A stretch of DNA of 64,000 nucleotides from Stenotrophomonas sp. SAU14A_NAIMI4_5 (GTDB lineage Bacteria; Pseudomonadota; Gammaproteobacteria; Xanthomonadales; Xanthomonadaceae). Below, one piece after another: positions 40,332 through 50,358 of the stretch. Location: positions 3,725,531 to 3,789,530 of the forward strand of contig NZ_CP026003.1 of NCBI RefSeq assembly GCF_003086795.1, written 5' to 3'. Numbering within the stretch: position 1 is the stretch's first letter; each line of letters starts with the position of its first letter. The notes below the pieces were generated by a model. That model was not told the origin of the DNA. It saw nothing but the letters and a program-made list of their open reading frames with translations, and searched no databases. A program made the translations under genes and the position numbers.

Positions 40332-41240
40332 CTACACAGCGTCCGCGTCGCACATCGTCTTGATCGCGCGGCGCAGCCAGCGATGTGCCGGATCGTTGTC
40401 CATGCGCGGGTGCCAGGCCTGCACCAGGGCCACCGTACGCACCGATACCGGCAGCGGGAACATGCGCAGCGGCAGCCCCATGTAGGTGATGCGATCAAGC
40501 ATGACGCTCGGCATCTGCGGCAGCACCAGATCCGACGATGCCGCCGCGAAGATCGCGCCATGGAAGGTGGGGATCACCATCGCCACGCGTCGGCTCAGGC
40601 CGAGTTGCGCCAGCTCATCATCGATCGGACCGTGGGCGATGCCGCGCCGCGAAACGGAGATGTGGTCGCAGGCAGCGAAGCGCTCGGCGGTGATGTCCCC
40701 GTCGAACAGTGGATGATCCTCGCGCGCCGCACCCAGCAGCGCCGTGGTGAACAGGTTCTGCACCTTGGTCTCCGGCGCATGCTTGCCGGCCGTGCTGATG
40801 AACAGGTCGATCCGGCCCTGCACCATCGCATCATCATCGGTATCGCCTTCGGGCATGAAGCGCAGCGTGCAGCGCGGCGCCTGCTGGCGGAACACCTCGC
40901 GCAGGCGGCCGCCGTAGCTGCCGATGAACACATCGTTGGCGCGGATGCTGAAGGTGTGCTCCAGGGTCTGGATGTCCACTTCGCGGCCGTCATGGAACAC
41001 CCGGTGCGCCTGCTCGATCACGTCGCGCACCTGTTCGCGCAGCTCCAGCGCGCGCGGGGTCGGGGCCAGGCCGCGGCCGGCGCGCACCAGCACCGGGTCA
41101 CCCAGCGCGTCGCGGATCCGCCCCAGGGTCCGGCTCATGGCCGGGGCACTGAGGTTCATGCGCCGCGCCGCCCCGGCGACGCTGCCTTCGTCCAGCAGGA
41201 CGTCGAGGGCGAGCAGCAGGTTCAGGTCAGGCAGGGGCAT
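40332..41240 (-). CDS. LysR-family regulator upstream of the efflux operon
   Basis: A 302-residue regulator from the ATG at 41240 (MPLPDLNLLLALDVLL). The N-terminal winged helix-turn-helix is GSVAGAARRMNLSAPAMSRTLGRIRDALGDPVLVRAG, and the C-terminal effector domain resembles the NodD/NahR-like group (PTPRALELREQV start of the linker). It is in the same direction as the MFS-adaptor-channel genes, so it could be the first gene of that transcript or an independent regulator of it. Its inducer is unknown. The gap between it and the pump gene is filled by three SMAG repeats. Confidence 0.92.
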   Translation of the reverse strand: MPLPDLNLLLALDVLLDEGSVAGAARRMNLSAPAMSRTLGRIRDALGDPVLVRAGRGLAPTPRALELREQVRDVIEQAHRVFHDGREVDIQTLEHTFSIRANDVFIGSYGGRLREVFRQQAPRCTLRFMPEGDTDDDAMVQGRIDLFISTAGKHAPETKVQNLFTTALLGAAREDHPLFDGDITAERFAACDHISVSRRGIAHGPIDDELAQLGLSRRVAMVIPTFHGAIFAAASSDLVLPQMPSVMLDRITYMGLPLRMFPLPVSVRTVALVQAWHPRMDNDPAHRWLRRAIKTMCDADAV

Positions 41241-41380
41241 GGCAGTCTCCAACAGGTGGAGTGACTCTACGACACCCTTGGTCAATGTCGATTGCATCCG
41301 GTGCAGGTATTGCCTGCGCCGCACGGCATGGGTGCACGGCGCGGCATGGGCGACCATCACCCCCTGCCAAGGAGCCCCCC

Positions 41381-41821
41381 ATGTTCATAACCCTGCTGGT
41401 CGCCCTCGACGGCGGCCCCCAGCACGACACCCTGCTGGATCTGGTCACCCACGTTGCCGGACCGCGCAGCCGCATCCACCTGCTGTGCGTGCTCGATCCG
41501 GAGTTCGCCCTGCCCGCCGATGCCAGCGATGCCGACCGCCGCGAGTACCCCGCCGCCGAACGCCAGCGGGCGAAGGCCGAAGGCCTGCTGCAGGACGCCA
41601 TCGCACAGCTGCGCGAGCGTGGGGTAGATGCCCGCCCGCTGCTGCCGGCAGGCGATCCCGCCGAGGTGATCAGCACCCAGGCGCGCGAGCTGGGCGCCGA
41701 CCTGATCGTTATCGGCCACCGGCACCTGTCACGGCTGCAGCGCCTGCTCGACAGCTCGGTGGCGCAGTGGACGCTGGACCACGCGCCGTGTCCGGTGCTG
41801 GTGGAGACGCGCGGCGGCTGA
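41381..41821 (+). CDS. Universal stress protein (UspA family)
   Basis: A 146-residue cytoplasmic protein of the Usp alpha/beta fold. It begins MFITLLVALDGGPQ with the ATP-loop Asp and ends with the nucleotide-binding segment IVIGHRHLSRLQRLLDSSVAQWTLDHAPCPVLV, which resembles G2xG9xG(S/T) but with substitutions. An AAGGAG site lies 10 bases before the ATG at 41381; the frame upstream to 41261 has no similarity. It is a single gene, divergent from the LysR regulator. Confidence 0.9.
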   Translation: MFITLLVALDGGPQHDTLLDLVTHVAGPRSRIHLLCVLDPEFALPADASDADRREYPAAERQRAKAEGLLQDAIAQLRERGVDARPLLPAGDPAEVISTQARELGADLIVIGHRHLSRLQRLLDSSVAQWTLDHAPCPVLVETRGG

Positions 41822-41833
41822 CCCGACCAGAAG

Positions 41834-41858
41834 GCTGCCAACCAAGGTTGGCAACTAC
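41834..41858 (-). repeat. SMAG-type palindrome
   Basis: TGCCAACC/GGTTGGCA palindrome with inverted GTAG head, between the convergent usp and diguanylate cyclase genes. Same subfamily as 20145-20168. Confidence 0.85.
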
Positions 41859-41874
41859 CGGTGCCGCGCCCGCC

Positions 41875-43320
41875 TCAACAATCGATCACGCCTTCCTCGC
41901 CGCTCTCGTCGTCCAGCACCCGTGCGTGCAGGGTCACCTGGTTGCGGCCGGCGCGCTTGGCGGCGTACAGCCCGGCATCGGCATCGGCCAGCAGCTGGTC
42001 GGCGCTGGCCGTGGCCGGCGGGTGCAGGTAGGCCACGCCGATGCTGATGCTGACCGGGCCTTCGGGCAGGCTCAGCGCTTCCACCGCCATGCGCAGCCGC
42101 TCGGCCAGTGCCAGCACGCCCGACAGCGGACTGCCCGGCACGATCACCGCGAACTCCTCGCCGCCATAGCGCGCCACGCTGTCGGCCGCGCGCCCGGCGG
42201 TGGCCTGCAGCACCGCCGCCACCGCACGCAGGCAGCGGTCGCCGGCCGGGTGGCCGTGCTGGTCGTTGAATGCCTTGAAGTGGTCGATGTCCACCAGCAA
42301 CAGCGCCAGCTCGGTGCCGCTGCGGCGGGCACGGTTCCATTCGGCCTGCAGCACGGTGTCGAACTGCCGCCGGTTGGCCACGCCGGTCAGGCCGTCCTGC
42401 CGCGCCAGCTGGTCGAGGGTGGCCTGGCCTTCCAGCAGGTCGATCTGCAGCAGGGTGCTGCGCAGGCCGAAGCCCAGCGTGGCCACCACGAACCCGGCTA
42501 CCGCCAGCGGCCGCGCGTGGTCCACCACCAGGGTGCCGACCACCAGCAGCAGCAATGGCAGGATCATCGGCCCGCCGGCCTGCACCAGCCGCGACAGGCG
42601 CGGGTGCAGCACCCGCCCCGGCACCGGGGACTGGCGCAGGGCCAGCACCGCCAGCAGCAGGAACGGCACGTCGATCAGCAGGTCGTTGTAGGCACCGAAG
42701 GACTGCTCGGCGGTGTAGTGGTTGATGTAATACGCCACCACCAGGTAGCCCAGCGCATACAGCGCCAGCGCACGGAAGAACGCACGACGCTCGGGCACGT
42801 CGCCGGCAAGCCAGCGCACCACGGCAAATGCAGCGATGCACAGGTTCTGGATGTCGAACATGTGCTGCATGTTGGCCATCGCCTGATCATCGATGTCGAT
42901 GCGGTCGGCAAAGGACTGGGTGTGCACGAAGAACAGCACGCCCAGCAGGGCGGCCATCAGCCCGTCGATGAGGCTGATGGTCCAGCGCTCGCGGCGTGCC
43001 CGGGCCAGGATGAAGACCAGCGGCACGCCGTACAGCACGTACAGCAGCAAGCTGGCGCTGGGGGTGATGTTGGAGCGGCCGGCGCTGAGCGCATCGACCA
43101 TGTTGAAGCCCATGCCACCGGCCCACAGCAGCAGGGCCAGCGCGGTGGCGCGCCAGCCCAGCGCCGCACAGTCGCGCTGGGCCCGCCAGAGGCAGGCGGC
43201 CGCGGCCAGCAACGGTGCCGCGGTCAGGAAGGCGAAGGATCCGCCACCGGCCGTCCCAGGCCAGAACGCCACGACCAACCCGTGACACAGCACGTACAGC
43301 AGCGCCAGCACGACCGGCAT
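41875..43320 (-). CDS. Membrane-bound diguanylate cyclase (GGDEF)
   Basis: A 481-residue protein with about ten hydrophobic segments over the first ~310 residues, forming a membrane sensor of unknown ligand, and a C-terminal GGDEF domain starting DQLARQDGLTGVANRRQF. The active site is RYGGEEF and is intact, so c-di-GMP synthesis is expected. The allosteric I-site RxxD (RAAD, five residues before GGEEF) is present, indicating product inhibition. The ATG at 43320 follows a GGGGAGTGC site. It stands alone, divergent from the RIO-kinase gene. c-di-GMP would affect motility and biofilm. Confidence 0.93.
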   Translation of the reverse strand: MPVVLALLYVLCHGLVVAFWPGTAGGGSFAFLTAAPLLAAAACLWRAQRDCAALGWRATALALLLWAGGMGFNMVDALSAGRSNITPSASLLLYVLYGVPLVFILARARRERWTISLIDGLMAALLGVLFFVHTQSFADRIDIDDQAMANMQHMFDIQNLCIAAFAVVRWLAGDVPERRAFFRALALYALGYLVVAYYINHYTAEQSFGAYNDLLIDVPFLLLAVLALRQSPVPGRVLHPRLSRLVQAGGPMILPLLLLVVGTLVVDHARPLAVAGFVVATLGFGLRSTLLQIDLLEGQATLDQLARQDGLTGVANRRQFDTVLQAEWNRARRSGTELALLLVDIDHFKAFNDQHGHPAGDRCLRAVAAVLQATAGRAADSVARYGGEEFAVIVPGSPLSGVLALAERLRMAVEALSLPEGPVSISIGVAYLHPPATASADQLLADADAGLYAAKRAGRNQVTLHARVLDDESGEEGVIDC

Positions 43321-43518
43321 GCACTCCCCCCATCCGTAAGGCCGTATGCGCGCACCATAGCGCAGCCCGCGGCCACTGCGGCGTGATCCGCTTTGGAAAA
43401 AGCGGATCCGCGACGCTCACGGGCCCGCCGGGAGGCCGCTGGGCAGCCGCGACCGGTAAATGCGAAAATCCACCCCCATCCCAGCGAGCGCCTGTGCGCC
43501 GACCGCCCCCGAGATCCC

Positions 43519-44382
43519 GTGAAAACCCCCGAAGCACTGCGCGCGCTGATCGACGACGGCGTGATCGATGAAGTACTACGCCCGCTCAAGAGCGGCAAGG
43601 AAGCGGCCGTGTACGTGGTACGCAGCGGCGACGACGTGCGCTGCGCGAAGGTCTACAAGGACATGGCCCAGCGCAGCTTCCAGCAGCGCGTGCAGTACCA
43701 GGAAGGCCGCAAGGTGCGCGGCAGCCGCGAGGCGCGTGCGGTGGGCAAGGCCAGCAAGTACGGCCGCAAGCAGCAGGAGGCGGCCTGGAAGAACACCGAG
43801 GTGGACGCGCTGTACCTGCTGCGCGATGCCGGCGTGCGCGTGCCCGAGCCGTACGGGTATTACCACGGCGTGCTGGTGATGGAGCTGGTCACCGATGCCG
43901 ACGGTTTCTCCGCCGCCCGCCTCGGCGAGGTGGAGCTGGAACCGGAGCAGGCCCGCCAGTTCCACCAGACCCTGGTCCGGCAGGTGGTGCGCATGCTGTG
44001 CTGCGGCCTGATCCATGGCGATCTCTCGCCGTACAACGTGCTGGTCGGTCCCGATGGCCCGGTGGTGATCGATTTCCCCCAGGTGGTCAGTGCGGGCGGT
44101 AACAACGCCGCGCGCAGCATGCTGCTGCGGGATGTGAACAACCTCACCGCCTACCTGGGCCGTTTCGCGCCCGAACTGCTGGACACCTGGTATGGCGAAG
44201 AGATGTGGGCACTGTTCGAGGCTGGCAGCCTGCTGCCGGACAGCGAACTCACCGGCACCTTCGTGCACGATGAATCCACCATCGACCTGGACAGCGTGCG
44301 CTACGCCATCAACGATGCCCGCGAAGAAGCCCTGATCCGCCAGCAGGGGCGTGAGGCGGCGGAAGAAGACGACGACCGGTAG
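43519..44382 (+). CDS. RIO1-like serine protein kinase
   Basis: A 287-residue kinase of the atypical RIO family. It has PLKSGKEAAVYVVRSGDDVRCAKVY (nucleotide loop and Lys), EVDALYLLRDAGVRVPEPYGY, catalytic loop LIHGDLSPYNVLV and the metal-binding VIDFPQVV in place of DFG. The start is taken as the GTG at 43519 (VKTPEALRALIDDG); the longer frame to 43393 encodes non-family residues. In bacteria the role of RIO kinases is poorly known; archaeal and eukaryotic relatives act in ribosome maturation. The TAG stop lies in a SMAG head. Confidence 0.88.
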   Translation: MKTPEALRALIDDGVIDEVLRPLKSGKEAAVYVVRSGDDVRCAKVYKDMAQRSFQQRVQYQEGRKVRGSREARAVGKASKYGRKQQEAAWKNTEVDALYLLRDAGVRVPEPYGYYHGVLVMELVTDADGFSAARLGEVELEPEQARQFHQTLVRQVVRMLCCGLIHGDLSPYNVLVGPDGPVVIDFPQVVSAGGNNAARSMLLRDVNNLTAYLGRFAPELLDTWYGEEMWALFEAGSLLPDSELTGTFVHDESTIDLDSVRYAINDAREEALIRQQGREAAEEDDDR

Positions 44383-44436
44383 CGTCGAGCCTGCTCGACG
44401 ATTCTCAAGGCAATGCCGGCCAGCGGCCGGCACTAC
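44379..44436. repeat. Two SMAG palindromes of different subfamilies
   Basis: GTAGCGTCGAGC/GCTCGACG (44379-44400), containing the RIO-kinase stop codon, is followed by an inverted TGCCGGCC/GGCCGGCA element (44414-44436). They fill the gap between the convergent RIO-kinase and fghA genes. Confidence 0.9.
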
Positions 44437-44444
44437 CGTCAGGG

Positions 44445-45275
44445 TCAGGCCTTCAGCGCGCGGGCGTGATGGGCGATGTGCTCACCGATGAAGCTGGCGA
44501 TGAAGTAATAGCTGTGGTCGTAGCCCGGCTGCAGGCGCAGGGTCAGCGGATGGCCGACGGCATCGCAGGCCTGCTGCAGGCGTTCGGGCTGCAGCTGGTT
44601 CTGCAGGAACTCATCGCCATCACCCTGGTCGACCAGCAGCGGTAGGCGCTCGCTGGCGGTGGCCACCAGCGCGGTGGCATCCCACTGCGCCCAGTCGGCC
44701 GGGTTGTCCCCCAGGTAGGCAGTGAACGCCTTCTGGCCCCACGGCACCTGGCTCGGCGCCACGATCGGCGAGAACGCCGACACGCTGCGGTAGCGGCCCG
44801 GGTTGCGCAGCGCCAGCACCAGCGCGCCGTGCCCACCCATCGAATGGCCACTGATCGCGCGCGCATCGCTGGCCGGGAAGTTCGCTTCAATCAGCGCCGG
44901 CAGTTCGTGCACCACGTAGTCGTGCATGCGGTAATGCTTCGCCCACGGCTGTTCGGTGGCGTTGAGGTAGAAGCCCGCGCCCTTGCCCAGGTCGTAGCCT
45001 TCGGCATCGGCCACGTCATCGCCGCGCGGGCTGGTGTCCGGCGCCACCAGGATGACGCCATGCTCGGCGGCGTAGCGCTGCGCGCCGGCCTTGGTGATGA
45101 CGTTCTGCTCGGTGCAGGTCAGGCCGCTCAGCCAGTACAGCACCGGCAGCGTCTGCGTGGCGGCCTGTGGCGGCAGGTACACGGCGAACTGCATGTCGCA
45201 GCCCAGCGTGGTCGAATGATGGCGATAGACGTCCTGCCAGCCGCCGAAACAGGCGCGGTGTTCGATGCGTTCCAT
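44445..45275 (-). CDS. fghA: S-formylglutathione hydrolase
   Basis: A 276-residue alpha/beta hydrolase (esterase D family) that releases formate and glutathione from S-formylglutathione, the last step of glutathione-dependent formaldehyde oxidation. Nucleophile motif [14 protein letters not shown], oxyanion region [16 protein letters not shown] and the C-terminal [13 protein letters not shown] with the catalytic His are all present. The length is standard. A GGGAG site precedes the ATG. It is third in the frmR-frmA-fghA order, 48 bp after frmA, and is likely co-repressed by FrmR. Confidence 0.96.
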   Translation of the reverse strand: MERIEHRACFGGWQDVYRHHSTTLGCDMQFAVYLPPQAATQTLPVLYWLSGLTCTEQNVITKAGAQRYAAEHGVILVAPDTSPRGDDVADAEGYDLGKGAGFYLNATEQPWAKHYRMHDYVVHELPALIEANFPASDARAISGHSMGGHGALVLALRNPGRYRSVSAFSPIVAPSQVPWGQKAFTAYLGDNPADWAQWDATALVATASERLPLLVDQGDGDEFLQNQLQPERLQQACDAVGHPLTLRLQPGYDHSYYFIASFIGEHIAHHARALKA

Positions 45276-45323
45276 GGAGTGCTCCCAGCGGCGGCAGGCA
45301 CGCGGCCTGCCGCCTGGCGTGAT

Positions 45324-46475
<1,152 letters not shown>

Positions 46476-46492
46476 CTATGTTGCGCCGTTGT

Positions 46493-46768
46493 TTATTTCA
46501 GGTATGAGCGGATCAGCCCGCTCATCTCGCGCACGCGTTCGGCGCGTTGTTCATCGGAGGTGGCCGGCTGGCCGAATTCCTCGCGCAGGTGGGCTTCCAT
46601 CACCTCGGACATCAGCCCGTTGACCGCGCCACGGATGGCCGCGATCTGCTGCAGCACCGGCCCGCAGTCGGCGCCCGCCTCCAGCGCGCGGTCCAGCGCA
46701 TCGCACTGGCCGCGGATGCGGCGCACGCGGGCCAGGACCTTCTTCTTTTCTTCGGGGGAATGCGGCAT
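46493..46768 (-). CDS. frmR: Formaldehyde-responsive repressor FrmR
   Basis: A 91-residue all-helical DUF156/CsoR-family repressor, starting MPHSPEEKKKVLARVRRIRGQ, close to E. coli FrmR. The key Cys sits in GADCGPVLQQIAAIRGAVNGL; in E. coli FrmR formaldehyde crosslinks the N-terminal Pro2 with this Cys, and both residues are present here. FrmR binds an operator upstream of itself, and a matching palindrome lies at 46789-46807. It is the first gene of the frmR-frmA-fghA operon. Confidence 0.95.
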   Translation of the reverse strand: MPHSPEEKKKVLARVRRIRGQCDALDRALEAGADCGPVLQQIAAIRGAVNGLMSEVMEAHLREEFGQPATSDEQRAERVREMSGLIRSYLK

Positions 46769-46788
46769 GGCGAGCCACCTGCGGAACT

Positions 46789-46807
46789 ATACTGGGGGAT
46801 AGTATAC
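46789..46807. promoter_or_regulatory. Probable FrmR operator
   Basis: Inverted repeat TATACT and AGTATA arms separated by a G-rich centre (GGGGGAT), 21 bp upstream of the frmR start. It matches the pattern of FrmR/RcnR-type operators (AT-rich arms around a G/C tract). The TATACT arm could also overlap the -10 region. Confidence 0.85.
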
Positions 46808-46850
46808 ACAGGCGACGCTGGGGCTCAATCCGCAGGGCGATCCAGGGCGT

Positions 46851-47759
46851 TCAGTCGAACGCGCCCGCCGCGGCCAGCCGGGTCAGTTCATCCACCACGA
46901 AGCGCACTTTCGGCCGCAGGTGGCGGGTCGGCGGCCACAGTGCGTGGATCTCGATGTGCCGCTGCATGCACTCGTCCAGCACCGATTGCAGGGCGCCGGA
47001 CTGCAGGTGCCGACGGACCAGCGAGACCGGCATCTGGCAGATGCCGAGCCCGGCGATGGCACCGTCGATCACCGCATCGCCATCGTTGAGCTGGTGGGTG
47101 GCCTGCGGAATGAAGGTGCCGCCCTCGCCGTCCGGGCCAATCCGCCACGCCATCGGCTGGCCGTGGCGGTAGCCGACGATGCTGCGGTGCTGGCGCAGCT
47201 CGTCCACGCTGCGCGGCACGCCGTGCGCCTGCAGGTACGACGGCGCGGCGCAGGTGACCAGGCGCTGGCTGCCCAGCCGGCGTGCCACCAGGTGCTCGGC
47301 CTGCTGCAGGCCACCAAAGCGGATCAGCAGGTCGATGCCTTCCTCGATCGGGTCGACGAAGTGGTCGTTGAAGGTCACGGTCAGCTGCAGGTCGGGGTAC
47401 TGCTGGCACAGCTTCAGCAGCACCGGCATCACCACCAGGCGGCCGAAAGACGAGGGCATGTCGATGCGCAGGCGTCCGCTGGGCAGGTGCGCGGCCGAGC
47501 CCAGGCAGGCCTCGGCGGCGGAGATCTCATCCAGCGCGGCCGCGCACGAGGCGTAGTAGGCCTCGCCGTCGGTGGTCAGCGAGATGCGTCGGGTGGTGCG
47601 GTGGAACAGGCGCACACCGAGCCGCGCCTCCAGCCGGGCGATGGCCTTGCCCACCGCCGAGCGCGAGATGCCCAGCGCTTCGGCCGCCTCGGTGAAGGTG
47701 CCGGCGCGCGCCGTGGTGACGAAGGTCACCAGGCCATTCAAGGATTCCACGGGCAGCAT
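46851..47759 (-). CDS. LysR-family regulator divergent from the OYE gene
   Basis: A 302-residue regulator from the ATG at 47759 (MLPVESLNGLVTFVTTARAG). The DNA-binding domain is GTFTEAAEALGISRSAVGKAIARLEARLGVRLFHRTTRR, and the effector domain starts near LPSGRLRIDMPSSFGRLVVMP, as in the CrgA/AaeR-like group. The shared 128-bp promoter region with the old yellow enzyme gene at 47888 makes that gene the likely target. Induction by electrophilic substrates would be typical, but it is inference. Extension to 47960 has no family support. Confidence 0.92.
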   Translation of the reverse strand: MLPVESLNGLVTFVTTARAGTFTEAAEALGISRSAVGKAIARLEARLGVRLFHRTTRRISLTTDGEAYYASCAAALDEISAAEACLGSAAHLPSGRLRIDMPSSFGRLVVMPVLLKLCQQYPDLQLTVTFNDHFVDPIEEGIDLLIRFGGLQQAEHLVARRLGSQRLVTCAAPSYLQAHGVPRSVDELRQHRSIVGYRHGQPMAWRIGPDGEGGTFIPQATHQLNDGDAVIDGAIAGLGICQMPVSLVRRHLQSGALQSVLDECMQRHIEIHALWPPTRHLRPKVRFVVDELTRLAAAGAFD

Positions 47760-47887
47760 CGGCAGCCTCCATTGGGGACACGATGTCCCGCCAAGAGGGA
47801 AATCGAAGCTCTTTATGTGCCTTGGTGTCAACTCCATCCTGTGTGCATGGCGCCACGGGCGCCCTCCCCCACACCGAGATGACCGAG

Positions 47888-48991
47888 ATGACCGACCTGC
47901 TGTTCCGCCCCTTCGACCTGGCGGGAACCCCGCTGCACAACCGCATTGCCATGGCGCCAATGACCCGTGCCCGCAACCCGGGCGCCGTGGCCAACGAGCT
48001 GACCGCGCAGTACTACCGGCAGCGCGCCAGCGCCGGCCTGATCATCAGCGAAGGCACGCCGGTCTCGCCGCAGGGCCAGGGCTACATCGACGTGCCGGGC
48101 ATCTGGTCGGCCGAACAGGTGGCGGGCTGGAACCTGGTGACCGACGCGGTGCACGCCGCGCAGGGCACGATCTTCGCCCAGCTGTGGCACGTCGGCCGCA
48201 TGTCGCACAGCTCGCTGCAGCCCGACGGCGGCCAGCCGGTCAGCGCCGGTACGCGTGCCGTGGGCAGCGACCCGCGCAACTTCGCCTTCGTGTACCTGGA
48301 TGACGGCAGCCGCGGCCGCGTCGATCCGACCCCGCCGCGCGCCCTGCGCACCGATGAAGTACCGGGAATCGTCAGCGACTTCGTGCATGGCGCGGAAAAT
48401 GCCATCGCCGCCGGCTTCGACGGCATCGAACTGCACGCCGCCAACGGCTACCTGTTCGAGCAGTTCCTCAACCCGCTCACCAACGATCGGCAGGACCTCT
48501 ACGGCGGCTCGCTGCGCAACCGCGCACGACTGATCCTGGATACCGTCGATGCACTGGCCGCAAGCATCGGCGCGCATCGCGTCGGCGTGCGCCTGGCACC
48601 GAACAGCCAGGTCTTCGACATGCCGGCCTATGCCGAGAACGAAGCCAGCTACCTGTACCTGGCCGAAGAACTGGGCAAGCGCGGGCTGGCCTACGTGCAT
48701 CTGAATGACAACTACCTGCATGGCGAGCGCGCGATCGGCGAAGACTTCCTGAAGGCCTTCAAGCAGGCCTACGGCGGCACCGTGCTGCTGGCCGGCGGCA
48801 TGACCCGTGAGTACGCGCTGCGCCTGGTCGATGAAGGCACGATCGACATCGCCGCCTTCGGCCAGCCGTTCATCGCCAACCCGGATCTGGTCGAGCGCCT
48901 GCAGCAGGACATCGCGCTGGCCGCGCCGGATCGCGACACCTACTACGGTGGTGGCCGCGAGGGCTATCTGGATTACCCGGTCGCGGGCTGA
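47888..48991 (+). CDS. nemA: Old yellow enzyme-type alkene reductase
   Basis: A 367-residue FMN enzyme of the OYE/NemA family that reduces activated alkenes, quinones and nitro-compounds with NAD(P)H. Visible parts are FRPFDLAGTPLHNRIAMAPMTRARN near the N-terminus (catalytic Thr region), SAQLWHVGRMS-like TIFAQLWHVGRMSH, the substrate-binding FDGIELHAANGYLFEQFLNP (His/Asn pair) and NDRQDLYGGSLRNRARL. An ATG three codons earlier (47879) is an alternative start. Divergent LysR gene upstream. The symbol is by family, and the native substrate is not known. Confidence 0.92.
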   Translation: MTDLLFRPFDLAGTPLHNRIAMAPMTRARNPGAVANELTAQYYRQRASAGLIISEGTPVSPQGQGYIDVPGIWSAEQVAGWNLVTDAVHAAQGTIFAQLWHVGRMSHSSLQPDGGQPVSAGTRAVGSDPRNFAFVYLDDGSRGRVDPTPPRALRTDEVPGIVSDFVHGAENAIAAGFDGIELHAANGYLFEQFLNPLTNDRQDLYGGSLRNRARLILDTVDALAASIGAHRVGVRLAPNSQVFDMPAYAENEASYLYLAEELGKRGLAYVHLNDNYLHGERAIGEDFLKAFKQAYGGTVLLAGGMTREYALRLVDEGTIDIAAFGQPFIANPDLVERLQQDIALAAPDRDTYYGGGREGYLDYPVAG

Positions 48992-48996
48992 CCGGG

Positions 48997-49037
48997 CATG
49001 GGGTCAGAGCCGCGCCAGGCGCGGATCCGACCCCATG
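48997..49037. repeat. GGGTC-type dyad
   Basis: CATGGGGTCAGAGCCGCGCC arm and its near complement GGCGCGGATCCGACCCCATG between the convergent OYE and SMI1/KNR4 genes. It repeats the AG-versus-GA mismatch seen at 18748 and 20251. Confidence 0.88.
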
Positions 49038-49040
49038 CGT

Positions 49041-49718
49041 TCAAGCGTCCTCGCGCACGTAGGCGAACGACTCGTCCAGCCGCGGGAAGCCGATCACCTG
49101 CTGTACCAGCGCCTGTGCCTCGTCATCGGTGATGTCGCCTTCAGCAATTTCGCTCTCGCGCGCGAACAGCGCCGCCACTGCCGCGTACTGGTCGGCGCGC
49201 AGAACCGGCTGGTGGTTCTGCAACCAGCGCTGCAGGTTCACGGCCAGCTCGCCATGCGACAACAGCGTATACGGCCGCTCATATTCGGCCACCGCTTCAA
49301 CCATCTTGCGGAACACGAAGTCCTGGTAGTTGGCGGCCAGCACATCGGCACGGTCATCGTCATGCCACACCAGCACGACCGGCGGCTCGTCGAAGCCGGG
49401 GGCATTGGTCCAGAAGCAGTAGCTGTCACCTGCCCCGGTGCGTGCGAACGGCAGCAGCTGCAGGTCCGCGCGCAGGGGATTGTAGTGATCTTCAGCCGTG
49501 AGCTCCTGCCACGCCTCCAGCAGCTCGTCGTGCTCCAGCGGCTCGTAGTCCTGGGCATACAGCAGTACCGGCGGGTCGTCCTGCAGCGTGGGGAACACCG
49601 TTTTGGACCACTGCGGATGGCTGCCGCCCCAGCTCAACCGACCTGCGTCATGCAGCTGCTGGAACAGCGGCGGGAATGCCTGGCCGGTCGCCTGTTCGAT
49701 GTCGCTCAATCTGCTCAT
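49041..49718 (-). CDS. SMI1/KNR4-like protein
   Basis: A 225-residue soluble acidic protein starting MSRLSDIEQATGQAFPPLF (ATG 49718, with AAGGA five bases upstream; a second ATG at 49733 lacks a site). The opening helix and the FPPLFQQLHDAGRL segment, and the later DSYCFWTN and PPVVLVWHDDD, fit the SMI1/KNR4 superfamily. In bacteria many members are immunity proteins of contact-dependent or polymorphic toxins; others are housekeeping. No toxin gene lies beside it, so its role is not assigned. Confidence 0.75.
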   Translation of the reverse strand: MSRLSDIEQATGQAFPPLFQQLHDAGRLSWGGSHPQWSKTVFPTLQDDPPVLLYAQDYEPLEHDELLEAWQELTAEDHYNPLRADLQLLPFARTGAGDSYCFWTNAPGFDEPPVVLVWHDDDRADVLAANYQDFVFRKMVEAVAEYERPYTLLSHGELAVNLQRWLQNHQPVLRADQYAAVAALFARESEIAEGDITDDEAQALVQQVIGFPRLDESFAYVREDA

Positions 49719-49833
49719 GGATGTCCTTGTCATGGGGAGCCACCTACCTTGCCTGAATTCACCCGGCAGATGAACCCGCAGCCTGCTCCAGCAGGTCTAG
49801 ACTGCACGCAACCGGCCCCCGCAGATCCCTGCC

Positions 49834-50250
49834 ATGGACTCCCCCGCCCGCACCTTCATCGTCAACATCGATGTGCCCGATCTGGCCGCTGCCGAAGCGT
49901 TCTACGTTGCAGCCTTCGGCCTGCGCGTCGGCCGCCGGCTGGGGACCGGCGCGCTTGAACTGCTCGGTGGTTCCACCCCGCTGTACCTGCTGCAGAGTGA
50001 TGCGGGCAGCGTGGCCACCGACGAGGGCGACGTGCGCGATTACGAGCGGCATTGGACGCCGCTGCACCTGGACTGGGTGGTAGAAGACATCAATGTCGCG
50101 CTGTCACGCGCGGTGGCCGCCGGCGCGGTGATCGAACTGCCGGTGAGCGAACGCCGCTGGGGGCGGCTGGCGGTGCTGGCCGACCCGTTCGGGCATGGGT
50201 TCTGCCTGATCCAGTTCGTTGGGTTGGGGTATGACGCGCTGGTGGAGTGA
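49834..50250 (+). CDS. VOC-family (glyoxalase/bleomycin-resistance-like) protein
   Basis: A 138-residue protein with the paired beta-alpha-beta-beta-beta modules of the VOC superfamily. It begins FIVNIDVPDLAAAEAFYVAAFGL and has TPLHLDWVVEDINVALSRAVAAGA, then GRLAVLADPFGHGFCLIQF at the second module. Metal-ligand residues (His in LHLDWV, Glu/His late) are plausible but not certain. Members detoxify electrophiles or bind drugs. It is a single gene between the SMI1/KNR4 and LysR genes, followed by SMAG repeats. Confidence 0.88.
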   Translation: MDSPARTFIVNIDVPDLAAAEAFYVAAFGLRVGRRLGTGALELLGGSTPLYLLQSDAGSVATDEGDVRDYERHWTPLHLDWVVEDINVALSRAVAAGAVIELPVSERRWGRLAVLADPFGHGFCLIQFVGLGYDALVE

Positions 50251-50261
50251 TCGGGGCCTGC

Positions 50262-50347
50262 CATCCACGCATGGCGTGGATCTACTGCATCCACGCATGG
50301 CGTGGATCTACTGCCTGATGCGGTGGGTGCCGACCGGTGGTCGGCAC
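50262..50347. repeat. Three SMAG palindromes
   Basis: Two identical inverted CATCCACGC/GCGTGGAT elements (50262-50285 and 50288-50311, 26-bp period) and a GTGCCGACC/GGTCGGCAC element (50327-50347) lie between the convergent VOC and LysR genes. Confidence 0.9.
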
Positions 50348-50358
50348 GGCATCCCGCC

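Noticed and set aside
49041..49718. SMI1/KNR4 protein as immunity to a polymorphic toxin
   Set aside because: No toxin, Rhs, CDI or secretion gene lies nearby, so the defence role is unsupported here.
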